51,116 nucleotides of DNA from Pullichristensenella sp002068815 (GTDB lineage: Bacteria > Bacillota > Clostridia > Christensenellales > Aristaeellaceae). The notes beneath the pieces are model-generated. The model was given only the letters and a program-made list of their open reading frames with translations. It was not told the DNA's origin and ran no database searches. Each line of letters starts with the position of its first letter. Position 1 is the first letter of the stretch. The stretch is taken from assembly GCA_040772885.1 (NCBI GenBank), contig JAXGXF010000016.1, forward strand, positions 1 through 51,116. Reading direction: 5' to 3'. Shown one piece after another: positions 32,991 through 39,484 of this stretch. The translations under genes and the position numbers were made by a program.

Positions 32991-33409
32991 ATGGAGGCGA
33001 GGCTCGCGGCGGTCGGGGATTTGGAGGCGCTGTTTTTGCTGAACGCGCTGTTCGGGAACGAGACGACGAGGGAAGCGATGCGCGAATCGCTGCTCGACCG
33101 GGAGCGCGAGATCGCGTGCGTCGCGTTCGTCGACTCCGCCGCGGCGGGCTTCGCCGCCGGGTTCGTCGTCAGGACGCTCTGCCACGCCCGGCCGCGCGTC
33201 GAGATCGAGGCGCTGTTCGTCCGGGAGGAGTTCCGGGGCCGGGGCGCCGGGGAGGCGCTTCTCAAGTGCCTTGAGAGCGAGGCCGCCTCCCGCGGAATCC
33301 GGCACTTTCACCTGAACGTGCGCGCGGACAACCGGGCGGCGCGGGCGCTGTATCAAAAATGCGGTACGAGGACAGCTCCGAGATGCTCCTTGAAAAGACG
33401 ATCCCCTGA
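32991..33409 (+). pseudogene. GNAT-family acetyltransferase with a C-terminal frameshift
   Basis: The first 125 residues are a normal GNAT domain: IEALFVREEFRGRGAGEALL is the acetyl-CoA loop and HLNVRADNRAARALYQKCG the conserved final helix. Directly after CG (about 33364) the frame breaks. One missing base between 33364 and 33365 would restore YEDSSEMLLEKTIP followed by stop at 33407-33409, the normal ending of such proteins and placed exactly at the terminator. In the existing frame translation continues instead through the terminator to 33536 with an Arg/Ser-rich non-homologous tail. It may be a true mutation or a base-calling error. GTG 32982 is an alternative start. Confidence 0.7.
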
Positions 33410-33432
33410 AGGCCGCGGCCTTCAGGGGATTT
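33403..33432. terminator. Bidirectional terminator between acetyltransferase and butyrate kinase genes
   Basis: Perfect 12-bp inverted repeat CCCCTGAAGGCC (33403-33414) with its complement (33417-33428), followed by ATTTCT on the plus strand and a TCTTTTC stretch on the minus strand. Confidence 0.82.
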
Positions 33433-33442
33433 CTGTGTTCGG

Positions 33443-34837
33443 TTATTCGTATAGAGCGACCGGTTCCTGTCCGCGGAGCACGCGCAGCGCGCCGCCCATC
33501 AGCGCCTGCATCTCGTCCTCGCCGGGGAACACGTAGACGGTCGCGAGCCGGTCGACGCGCTGCTTGATGCTGCCGGTGAAGCGGTTCGAGTGCGCGAGCC
33601 CGCCGGTCAGCACGATCGCGTCGACCCTGCCCTCGAGCACCGCGCACATCGCGCCGATCTCCTTCGCGACCTGGTAGGCCATCGAGTCCAAGACGAGCGT
33701 CGCGAAGTCGTCGCCGGAGGCCATCATCTTCTCGACCTTGCGCAGGTCGTTCGTGCCGAGGTACGCGGTCATGCCGCTGTTTCGAACGACCCTGTCGAGC
33801 ATCTCCTTCTCGGTGTACTCGCCCGAAAAGCACATCCTGATCAGCGGCGCGGCGGGGATCGAGCCGCTGCGCTCCGGCGTGAACGCGCCCTCGCCGGACA
33901 GCGCGTCGTTGACGTCGATCACGCGACCGTAGCGGTGCGCGCCGACGGTGATGCCGCCTCCCAAGTGCGCGACGACGAACCGGCAGTTTTCGTACGGCTT
34001 CCCGAGGCTCTGCGCCAATCTGCGCGCGATCGCCTTCTGGTTCAGCGCGTGGAACACGCTGCTGCGCTCGATCCCGGGCATCCCGGTCAGCTTCGCGTGC
34101 CTGTCCATCTCGTCGACGACGACCGGGTCGACGACGTAGGCGGGCTTTTGGCACTCCGCGCCGATCTCGCCGGCGATGATCGCGCCGAGCGCCGACGCGT
34201 GGATCGAGGCGGTCGCCGTGTGCAGGTCCGCGAGCATCGCGGCGTTGACGAGGTACGTGCCGCTCTCGATGGGCTTGAGCAGTCCGCCGCGCCCGGCGAT
34301 CGCGTCGATCTCGCGCATGTCCGCGCCCGCGGCGGCCAGCGCGGCCGTCACGCACTGCCTGCGGTAGCCCTTTTGCGAAAGTATCGTGCCGCAGGCGTCG
34401 AGAACCGCGCGGTCGTGCCGTATCGTCTGCTGCAAGATCAGCGACTCGTCGTCGTAGAGCGCGAACTTCGTCGAGGTCGAGCCGGGGTTGATCGTGAGTA
34501 TCCGGAACGCCCCGGCGGGCTTCGGGGGAATCTCGGCCGCCTGAGCGGCGACCGGCTCGTCCGGAAGCGCCGCGGGCGCGGGCTTTTGCTTCGTCCGGCC
34601 GTTCATCGTGATGCTCGAGACGCAGTCGAGTCCGAGCATGCGCTCCGCGACGAGCGCGAGCTTCGTGTTCGCGCCCTCGATCTCGATCTCCATCTTCGAG
34701 ATGTGTTCCTGCTCGGTCTCGTCGACGAAGAGCCGCTTGATGTTCCAGCCCTCGTTGCGTATGTGGCCGACCACGCGCCCGAGGACCCCGGGGATATTCT
34801 GTACGAGCAGCTCGACCGTTTGCGTCTGTTTGTGCAT
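33443..34837 (-). CDS. ACT domain-butyrate kinase fusion protein
   Basis: Protein of 464 residues. Residues 6-80 form an ACT domain similar to acetolactate synthase small subunits (VELLVQNIPGVLGRVVGHIR, HISKMEIEIEG). Residues 81-110 are a Pro/Ala-rich linker. Residues 111-464 are a complete butyrate/branched-chain-acid kinase: FRILTINPGSTSTKFALYDD, FVVAHLGGGITVGAHRYGRV, GSIPAAPLIRMCFSG, and IVLTGGLAHSNRFTGSIKQR. The kinase converts acyl phosphate and ADP to acid and ATP. Normal butyrate kinases have about 355 residues and no ACT domain, so this one is probably allosterically controlled by an amino acid. No phosphotransbutyrylase is nearby. The frame is open far upstream, but ATG 34837 starts the ACT domain and sits downstream of a promoter. 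Confidence 0.88.
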   Translation of the reverse strand: MHKQTQTVELLVQNIPGVLGRVVGHIRNEGWNIKRLFVDETEQEHISKMEIEIEGANTKLALVAERMLGLDCVSSITMNGRTKQKPAPAALPDEPVAAQAAEIPPKPAGAFRILTINPGSTSTKFALYDDESLILQQTIRHDRAVLDACGTILSQKGYRRQCVTAALAAAGADMREIDAIAGRGGLLKPIESGTYLVNAAMLADLHTATASIHASALGAIIAGEIGAECQKPAYVVDPVVVDEMDRHAKLTGMPGIERSSVFHALNQKAIARRLAQSLGKPYENCRFVVAHLGGGITVGAHRYGRVIDVNDALSGEGAFTPERSGSIPAAPLIRMCFSGEYTEKEMLDRVVRNSGMTAYLGTNDLRKVEKMMASGDDFATLVLDSMAYQVAKEIGAMCAVLEGRVDAIVLTGGLAHSNRFTGSIKQRVDRLATVYVFPGEDEMQALMGGALRVLRGQEPVALYE

Positions 34838-34860
34838 CGCAGTCACCGTCCTTGCCCAGC

Positions 34861-34889
34861 AGTATACCATAAATGCGCCTGCCGGACAA
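34861..34889 (-). promoter_or_regulatory. Promoter of the ACT-butyrate kinase gene
   Basis: On the minus strand TTGTCC (34884-34889), spacer 17, extended -10 TGGTATACT (hexamer 34861-34866), about 25 bases before the ATG. Confidence 0.7.
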
Positions 34890-34905
34890 CCGGTTTCCGC
34901 GAATC

Positions 34906-35946
34906 CTACGTCGCGGCCATCGCGCCGATCGCTTCCTTCATGCGGTCGAGCGCCGCCTGCCACGCTGCGTAGTCCATCGCCTCGACGTAATACTTCTCGA
35001 GGTCGTCGTGGCGGCGCTTGGCGTCCCGGAGGCACTCCACCGCCCGCTTGAGCAGCAGATCGTGCGCGTCGCGGTTGAACGGCTGCTCCCCGCTGAGGGA
35101 AAGCGCATCCCGCAGGTCGATCACCTCGGACGGGCGCTCTGCGGGGCCGCTGACGACGCTCAGGGACAGGCTCGGGAAGTTCAGGTGGTTGATCTCGTCC
35201 GGCAGCAGCGGGTCGTAGAGCGAGAGCACCGGTATGCCGCGGTCGAGCGCCGCGTCCCGGAGCCTCGAGAGCAGCGGATGCGGCGAGAATCCCCACGGGA
35301 AGGCGATCGAGACGACGCTGGCGAGCAACAGCGTCGGCAGGAACGACACGTACCCCTGCGGGGAGAACGCCTCGGAAAACAGCTCGCGCTCCGCGGCGAA
35401 GCCCCCGCCGGCGGGCAGCCAGCGGTCGGCCAGCTCCCGCGCGAGGCTCTCCGTCGCGCCGGGGGGCGTGCGCTCGCGCCATTCCCGGGCTGCGCCGCCG
35501 TTCAGCGTCGCGGCGGCGCGGAGGCAGTCGTAGGCGCGCAGAAAGCAGCGCGCGATGTCCCGCGAGGCCTCGGAGACCGCGCCCCGGTTCCTCTCCAGCA
35601 GCGCCTCGTTCAGGCATTCGCCGAGGTTCAGTATGCCGTCCACCGCGCCCGGCAGCACCGGGTCGACGACGTGCGGCGCGGTGCCGTCGATCATCACAAA
35701 GCCGAGCTCCGGGGCGGCGATGCCGTCCAGGCTGTCGCAGTCGCTCGCGCAGTGGAAGTACTCGACCGCGCAGCCGAGCGCGCGCAGGTGCTCGGCCGCG
35801 CGGCGCATGAACGTGCTCTTGCCGACGCCCGGGCCGCCCTTCAGGATGACCTTGCGCCGAATCCGCTCCGCCGGCATGATGTGGTCAAACCGGCTGTAAA
35901 ACCCCCGGCTCGTGTTCCCCCCGGGGAAGAAACGCATGTCCTCCAT
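34906..35946 (-). CDS. P-loop ATPase of the PRK06851 type
   Basis: Cytoplasmic P-loop protein of 346 residues. Walker A is GGPGVGKST (37-45) in the N-terminal domain, preceded by FFPGGNTSRGFYSRFDHIMP, a recognisable family start, and followed by VEYFHCASDCDSLDGI. As I recall, relatives have a second P-loop in the C-terminal half; here the corresponding region (TLLLASVVSIAFPWGFSPHP) lacks a GxxGxGKS motif, so that site looks degenerate. Function is unknown. AAAGGAG lies 8 bases before ATG 35946; a TTG at 35967 is less likely. A short AT-rich stretch (TAAAAT about 20 bases upstream) may be its -10. Confidence 0.76.
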   Translation of the reverse strand: MEDMRFFPGGNTSRGFYSRFDHIMPAERIRRKVILKGGPGVGKSTFMRRAAEHLRALGCAVEYFHCASDCDSLDGIAAPELGFVMIDGTAPHVVDPVLPGAVDGILNLGECLNEALLERNRGAVSEASRDIARCFLRAYDCLRAAATLNGGAAREWRERTPPGATESLARELADRWLPAGGGFAAERELFSEAFSPQGYVSFLPTLLLASVVSIAFPWGFSPHPLLSRLRDAALDRGIPVLSLYDPLLPDEINHLNFPSLSLSVVSGPAERPSEVIDLRDALSLSGEQPFNRDAHDLLLKRAVECLRDAKRRHDDLEKYYVEAMDYAAWQAALDRMKEAIGAMAAT

Positions 35947-36007
35947 ATCGTACGCTCCTTTCAACAATGCAGTATTTTATGCGGGAGGCGCGCCCGTCAT
36001 GAGGGCG

Positions 36008-36036
36008 TCGACAGGCGCGGAAAAAGATCGTATAAT
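36008..36036 (+). promoter_or_regulatory. Promoter of the MarR locus
   Basis: TCGACA (36008-36013) and TATAAT (36031-36036), spacer 17. Confidence 0.7.
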
Positions 36037-36055
36037 AGTTCACAAGTAAACTATT
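36034..36055 (+). promoter_or_regulatory. Candidate MarR operator
   Basis: Perfect inverted repeat AATAGTT (36034-36040) and AACTATT (36049-36055) with an 8-base centre CACAAGTA, overlapping the -10 box and transcription start of the MarR transcript. Size and symmetry fit MarR-type autorepression. Confidence 0.65.
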
Positions 36056-36080
36056 TTCGCATGAACTATCGGGGAGGGCC

Positions 36081-36263
36081 ACGCTCAAGGAGGACCGGTT
36101 CATCCCCGCCGTGTTCGGCGCGTTCCACCTGGCGAACGTCATCTTCGACGTCGTCGCCGGGCGGTTCGACATATTGCTGTTCGGTCTGCCGTTCATCGCG
36201 GTGCACGCGGCGATCCTCGCGTTCGTGTTCGGGAGGAGGGGGTTGCCGGATGCGGGAGTATAG
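36081..36263 (+). pseudogene. Small two-helix membrane ORF lacking a normal start codon
   Basis: Between the operator and marR the frame encodes LKEDRFIPAVFGAFHLANVI, then FDVVAGRFDILLFGLPFIAV, a hydrophobic stretch and a final RRGLPDAGV, overlapping the marR start by 14 bases. The amino acid pattern (two helices, charged ends) looks like real coding sequence. However, the only codons before it are ACG (36081) and CTC; the first GTG is at 36111, with AAGGAGG 17 bases upstream, too far. It may use a rare start, or its ATG has been lost. No family recognised. Confidence 0.45.
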
Positions 36264-36735
36264 ATTCGACGGGAACTTTCTCTACTATGTGCGGCTTCTC
36301 AAGAGGCGCTATGAGGACTGCCTGATCGCGGCGGCGAAGCGGTGCAATCTGACGCTGCCGGAGGCGGACGTGCTCTGCTTCCTCCGGGAGAACCCCGAGT
36401 TCGACACCGCGCGCGACGTCGCTATGTACCGGGACGTCTCGCGCGCGTACGTCAGCAAGGCGGTCGAGGCGCTCGTCGCCAGGGGGTATCTCGAAATCCG
36501 GCGCGACGAGGGCGACCGGCGGTTCCAGCACCTGTCGATCTCCGAAAGGGCCGCCGAACCCGCCGAAATACTGCACGAGGCGCAGCACGCGTTCTACCGC
36601 GACGTGACGGAGAACCTCGCGGACGCGGAGGTCGCGGAGCTTCTCAGGCTGATCGGAAAGTGCGCGAAGAGGCTGGAGCAGGGCCGCCCGCACCGCGTTC
36701 CTGCGCATACCGGAGGGCGGAAACAGGGATTCTAA
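36250..36735 (+). CDS. MarR-family transcriptional regulator
   Basis: Regulator of 161 residues. The winged helix-turn-helix is LTLPEADVLCFLRENPEFDT, ARDVAMYRDVSRAYVSKAVE and wing LEIRRDEGDRRFQHLSISER; the Asp-x-Arg pair in the wing (DEGDRR) is a MarR hallmark. The C-terminus has an extra basic tail (RPHRVPAHTGGRKQGF). It follows the small membrane ORF with overlap, under a promoter with a perfect AATAGTT inverted repeat. Ligand unknown. Confidence 0.88.
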   Translation: MREYRFDGNFLYYVRLLKRRYEDCLIAAAKRCNLTLPEADVLCFLRENPEFDTARDVAMYRDVSRAYVSKAVEALVARGYLEIRRDEGDRRFQHLSISERAAEPAEILHEAQHAFYRDVTENLADAEVAELLRLIGKCAKRLEQGRPHRVPAHTGGRKQGF

Positions 36736-36757
36736 TAGGAGACGCTTCACGGCGGCG

Positions 36758-36786
36758 TTGACCGGGCGCGCGGGCGATGGTACAAT
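36758..36786 (+). promoter_or_regulatory. Promoter of the VOC protein gene
   Basis: TTGACC (36758-36763), spacer 17 ending in TGG, and TACAAT (36781-36786): near-consensus with extended -10. Confidence 0.75.
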
Positions 36787-36815
36787 ATGGCTACATACAA
36801 ACGGGAGGGCTTGAT

Positions 36816-37175
36816 ATGAAGTTTTTGTGGTGCACGATACAGGTGAAGGACCTCGCGGCCTCGGAGGCGTTCTACCGCGAGATCGTGGGGCTCGAGGTCA
36901 AGCGGCGCATGGACGGGCCGAGCGGCCCGCGCATCGCCTTTCTCGGGGGCGAGGGGAGCGAAGTCGAGCTGATCCAGTCGGACAAGGGCGAGATCGAGAT
37001 CGGCGGGGACATCTCGCTCGGCTTCGAGGTAAAGTCCCTCGAGGAAAAGATGGCGTTCCTCGCGCGGAAGGGCATACCGCTCGCCGCGGGGCCGTTCCAG
37101 CCGAACCCGCACGTCCGGTTCTTCTACATCCTCGACCCGAACGGGCTGAGGATTCAGTTCGTCGAGCGCGGATAG
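36816..37175 (+). CDS. VOC family (glyoxalase/bleomycin-resistance fold) protein
   Basis: Single-domain VOC protein of 119 residues with two beta-alpha-beta-beta-beta halves: MKFLWCTIQVKDLAASEAFY, GLEVKRRMDGPSGPRIAFLG, then LGFEVKSLEEKMAFLARKGI and FYILDPNGLRIQFVE. Metal-site candidates include the Glu of EVELIQ and the C-terminal Glu. Substrate unknown; lactoylglutathione lyase-like is the usual label. CGGGAGGG precedes ATG 36816; an earlier in-frame start (36777) overlaps the promoter. Confidence 0.86.
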   Translation: MKFLWCTIQVKDLAASEAFYREIVGLEVKRRMDGPSGPRIAFLGGEGSEVELIQSDKGEIEIGGDISLGFEVKSLEEKMAFLARKGIPLAAGPFQPNPHVRFFYILDPNGLRIQFVERG

Positions 37176-37188
37176 CCGCCCCATGAAA

Positions 37189-37234
37189 AAAATCCCGCGC
37201 CGCGCGACGGATATGTTGCGCGGCGCGGGATTTT
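37189..37234. terminator. Strong bidirectional terminator after the VOC gene
   Basis: A 17-bp arm AAAATCCCGCGCCGCGC (37189-37205) is complementary to 37218-37234, which ends in TTTT; the complementary strand also ends in a T-run. Loop of 12 bases. The following stretch to 37386 holds only a doubtful hydrophobic ORF end (see rejected items). Confidence 0.88.
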
Positions 37235-37386
37235 CCGGTATATTGTACGGAAATCCGTTACATAGGAGAGCGTATGAACGGGCGCCTTCTCCCGGCACGC
37301 TGGCGTGGCGGAAGTGCCCGGTCATCCTCTGCGTCGCCGCGGCGATCGCGGCGGATATGCTTTTGTACCTCGCGCTTTGAGCGATC

Positions 37387-37857
37387 TCACCCGCCGATCG
37401 CGCCGAAGCGCGACGCGATGCCGGCGATCTGCTCTTCCCGCGATTTGCTCCCCCAGTGGACGATGCCGGTCTCGAGGACCTCCGCGCCCTTCGACGCGCA
37501 CAGCGCGCGCATCTGCCGGATCGCATGGTTCCCGCCGAGCCACGGCTTCGGGAATTGCTGCGTGACGAAGCAGCCGACCCGCTTGCCGGCGATCGCGGGC
37601 AGCTTTTGCATGTATGCCTTTATGACGGGGGACAGCGAGAACGCCTCCACGGGCCCGGCGAAGATCACGCAGTCGAAGCGCGACGGGTCGGGCGCGCCCT
37701 TCAGCCGGACAGGCTGCCTCGCGCGCGGGTCCTCGTTTTCCGGCAGCACGCGCTCGATCGCGGCGGCGTGCCCCCGCGCGAGGCAGGCGTCGCGGACCCT
37801 CTCCGCGACGGACAGCGTGTTCCCCGTGCGGGAAAAGACGATGATTCCAACGTTCAC
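37387..37857 (-). CDS. Flavodoxin family protein
   Basis: FMN-binding flavodoxin-like protein of 156 residues. The phosphate loop is VFSRTGNTLSVAERV near the N-terminus; FDCVIFAGPVEAFSLSPVIK and GKRVGCFVTQQFPKPWLGG are the other isoalloxazine-contact regions. Slightly longer than short-chain flavodoxins and resembling flavodoxin/nitric-oxide synthase-like annotations. Start is GTG at 37857 with GGGAGG upstream. Redox partner unknown. Confidence 0.85.
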   Translation of the reverse strand: MNVGIIVFSRTGNTLSVAERVRDACLARGHAAAIERVLPENEDPRARQPVRLKGAPDPSRFDCVIFAGPVEAFSLSPVIKAYMQKLPAIAGKRVGCFVTQQFPKPWLGGNHAIRQMRALCASKGAEVLETGIVHWGSKSREEQIAGIASRFGAIGG

Positions 37858-37888
37858 GGCAAATCCTCCCTTGTTTTTTTATGGGCCT

Positions 37889-37917
37889 ATTATATGCGCA
37901 TTTTCCGCCGGGCGCAA
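37889..37917 (-). promoter_or_regulatory. Promoter of the flavodoxin gene
   Basis: On the minus strand TTGCGC (37912-37917) and TATAAT (37889-37894), spacer 17. Confidence 0.68.
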
Positions 37918-37929
37918 GGGCGCGATTTC

Positions 37930-37960
37930 TTGCACGCGCCCACCGCCTGCGCATAGCATG
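37930..37960 (+). promoter_or_regulatory. Candidate sporulation-type promoter of Cys-rich gene copy 2
   Basis: TTGCAC (37930-37935), 16 bases, CATAGCATG (37952-37960), 27 bases before the ATG. Spacing and both boxes are the same as at copy 1 although the spacer sequence differs. Confidence 0.45.
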
Positions 37961-37987
37961 AAGTGGCAGACAAAAGGAGGTGAAACC

Positions 37988-38251
37988 ATGGATAATCAGG
38001 ATAGCGTGCGTAACGTCGGCCTCGCAGCGGGGCAGAGGGGATTTCTGTGCATGTGCTCCGCAAGAGTCATCTACTTCCTTGCGGCATTTCTGACCCTTGC
38101 CGTCGGCCTGATTCTCGGGGCGGTCTTCGCGGAAGAGATTCTGCCGGCGCTCCCCGCCGTCATTGCCTTTGCCGCTGTCATGGCGGTCCTCATTCTCGCG
38201 CTGGTGGTATATCGGTATTGCCTTTGCTGCCGGAATCGAAGGTGTTGCTAA
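37988..38251 (+). CDS. Small Cys-rich two-helix membrane protein, copy 2
   Basis: Paralogue (87 residues) of the protein at 30172-30450. The shared part runs from GFLCMCSARVIYFLAAFLTL through a second helix to YRYCLCCRNRRCC; the N-terminal 25 residues differ and lack cysteines. A CxC before helix 1 and a CxCC plus terminal Cys pair after helix 2 would place both Cys groups on the same side of the membrane. AAAGGAGGTGAAACC precedes the ATG. It is the gene before the gerAB-AC-AA operon on the same strand, which with its promoter motif hints at sporulation or germination. No named family recognised. Confidence 0.78.
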   Translation: MDNQDSVRNVGLAAGQRGFLCMCSARVIYFLAAFLTLAVGLILGAVFAEEILPALPAVIAFAAVMAVLILALVVYRYCLCCRNRRCC

Positions 38252-38284
38252 ACGCCGCTCGGTGTGGAAACACACCGGGTACAT
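38252..38284 (+). repeat. Conserved 3' hairpin element, copy 2
   Basis: ACGCCGCTCGGTGTG, loop GAAA, CACACCGGGTACATA right after the stop codon; stem 38260-38266 with 38271-38277. Here GCCGCT (38254-38259) can also pair with AGCGGC (38285-38290), extending the structure. Matches copy 1 at 30138-30169. Confidence 0.75.
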
Positions 38285-38395
38285 AGCGGCGACCGCGCTC
38301 TCTCGCACCCTCCGCAAAATTCCATAGAACGGCCCTGCGCATGCAAACGGCCCAATGCGGGGAAACTTCCCAAAACGCACTGGGAGGAATCGCCG

Positions 38396-39484
38396 TTGAA
38401 GGCAAGCGTTACGGACCGCCAGGTGTTTTTCGTGCTGTTCCTGACGCTGACGGCCTACACGGTCATCAGCATCCCGAAGGTGATTGCGCAGAAAACCGGG
38501 TCCGGCGGCTGGACGACGATCTTGTTCACCTCGCTCGTGTTCGCGGCGTTCGCGTGGGTGATCGTCCGCTTAAACAGCGCGTTCCCCGGGAAAATGCTGT
38601 TCGACTACAGCCGGCGAATCGTCGGAAAGGCCGCGGCCTATGTGCTCGCCGCGTACTTCGCGCTGTATTTCCTGCTGGTGGCCGTCCACCTGAACATGCA
38701 GCTGACCGCGGTGCTGCGCGCGGAGTTCTACCCGAAGACGCCGCAATGGGTGATGCTCGTCGCGACGCTGCTCGTGATCGGCAGCGTCGCCTACCGCGGC
38801 GTCACAAACGTCGGGCGGTTTTTCGAGGTGATCGGCTCGGTGTTCGTGCTCACCGCCGTCGCGACGCACCTCATCATGTTCCTGCAGGGCCAGCCGAACG
38901 AGGTGCTGCCGCTGTTCCGCGCCTCGCAGATCCCGGAATACCTGCTCGGGACAAAGGACGTCGTGATCGCGTTTCTGGGCATCGAGCTTCTGACGGTCTT
39001 TCCGCTCAGCGGGAGGAAGAGCGGGCGGACGGCGGCGGCGGCGTTCCTGACGGTGCTGTTCGTCGGGGTGTTCTACGTCGTCGTCGTCGAGAGCTGCATC
39101 ATGATGCTGGGCATGCAGTCGACGAAGAACTACAGCTACGCGCTGATCGAGGCGATCAAGCAGATCGACAACCCGATCCTCGAGCGGTTCGACATACTCT
39201 TTCTGACGGTCGGGTTCGCCGCGCTCGTGGCCGGCATATGCGGCGTATACCTCGCGCTGGTCGAGTACGCGACGCGGCTGTTCAAGAAGCCCCCCCGGAT
39301 CGCGGTCGTCGCGGGCGCGGGCGCCGCCATCGTCGCCTTGAGCGTCGCGGGCCAGTCGATGAAGAATTCCACGGACCTGTTCGAATCCGCGCTGCTGATC
39401 GCGGGGCCGGTCTCCGCGCTTCTGATCCCGGGGGCACTATTGTTGACGGCGAAGGTGAGAGGGCTTGTTCAAAAACCGCGGTAA
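38396..39484 (+). CDS. gerAB: Spore germination permease, GerAB family
   Basis: Inner-membrane B subunit of a GerA-type germinant receptor, 362 residues with about ten helices (APC superfamily, Spore_permease). Recognisable segments: VTDRQVFFVLFLTLTAYTVI, AAYFALYFLLVAVHLNMQL, FLQGQPNEVLPLF and GTKDVVIAFLGIELLTVFPL. Start is TTG 38396 after GGGAGGA; the longer frame from 38264 crosses the repeat element. It overlaps gerAC by 20 bases. These receptors sit in the spore inner membrane and sense nutrients; the germinant is unknown. Confidence 0.92.
   Translation: MKASVTDRQVFFVLFLTLTAYTVISIPKVIAQKTGSGGWTTILFTSLVFAAFAWVIVRLNSAFPGKMLFDYSRRIVGKAAAYVLAAYFALYFLLVAVHLNMQLTAVLRAEFYPKTPQWVMLVATLLVIGSVAYRGVTNVGRFFEVIGSVFVLTAVATHLIMFLQGQPNEVLPLFRASQIPEYLLGTKDVVIAFLGIELLTVFPLSGRKSGRTAAAAFLTVLFVGVFYVVVVESCIMMLGMQSTKNYSYALIEAIKQIDNPILERFDILFLTVGFAALVAGICGVYLALVEYATRLFKKPPRIAVVAGAGAAIVALSVAGQSMKNSTDLFESALLIAGPVSALLIPGALLLTAKVRGLVQKPR

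Noticed and set aside
34838..35617. Upstream extension of the butyrate kinase frame to 35617
   Set aside because: It is an antisense-like shadow over the P-loop ATPase gene in another frame; promoter and ACT start are at 34837-34889.
37183..37380. Short frame ending in a hydrophobic stretch (KCPVILCVAAAIAADMLLYL)
   Set aside because: It would begin inside the terminator stem. A different frame has an ATG after a GGAG at 37274, so a frameshifted tiny membrane gene is conceivable, but the support is too weak to call.
30138..38284. Interpretation of the paired hairpins as integron attC sites or a CRISPR-like repeat
   Set aside because: Only two copies, no RYYYAAC/GTTRRRY core sites, no integrase and no spacers; a 3' RNA element or duplicated cassette fits better.
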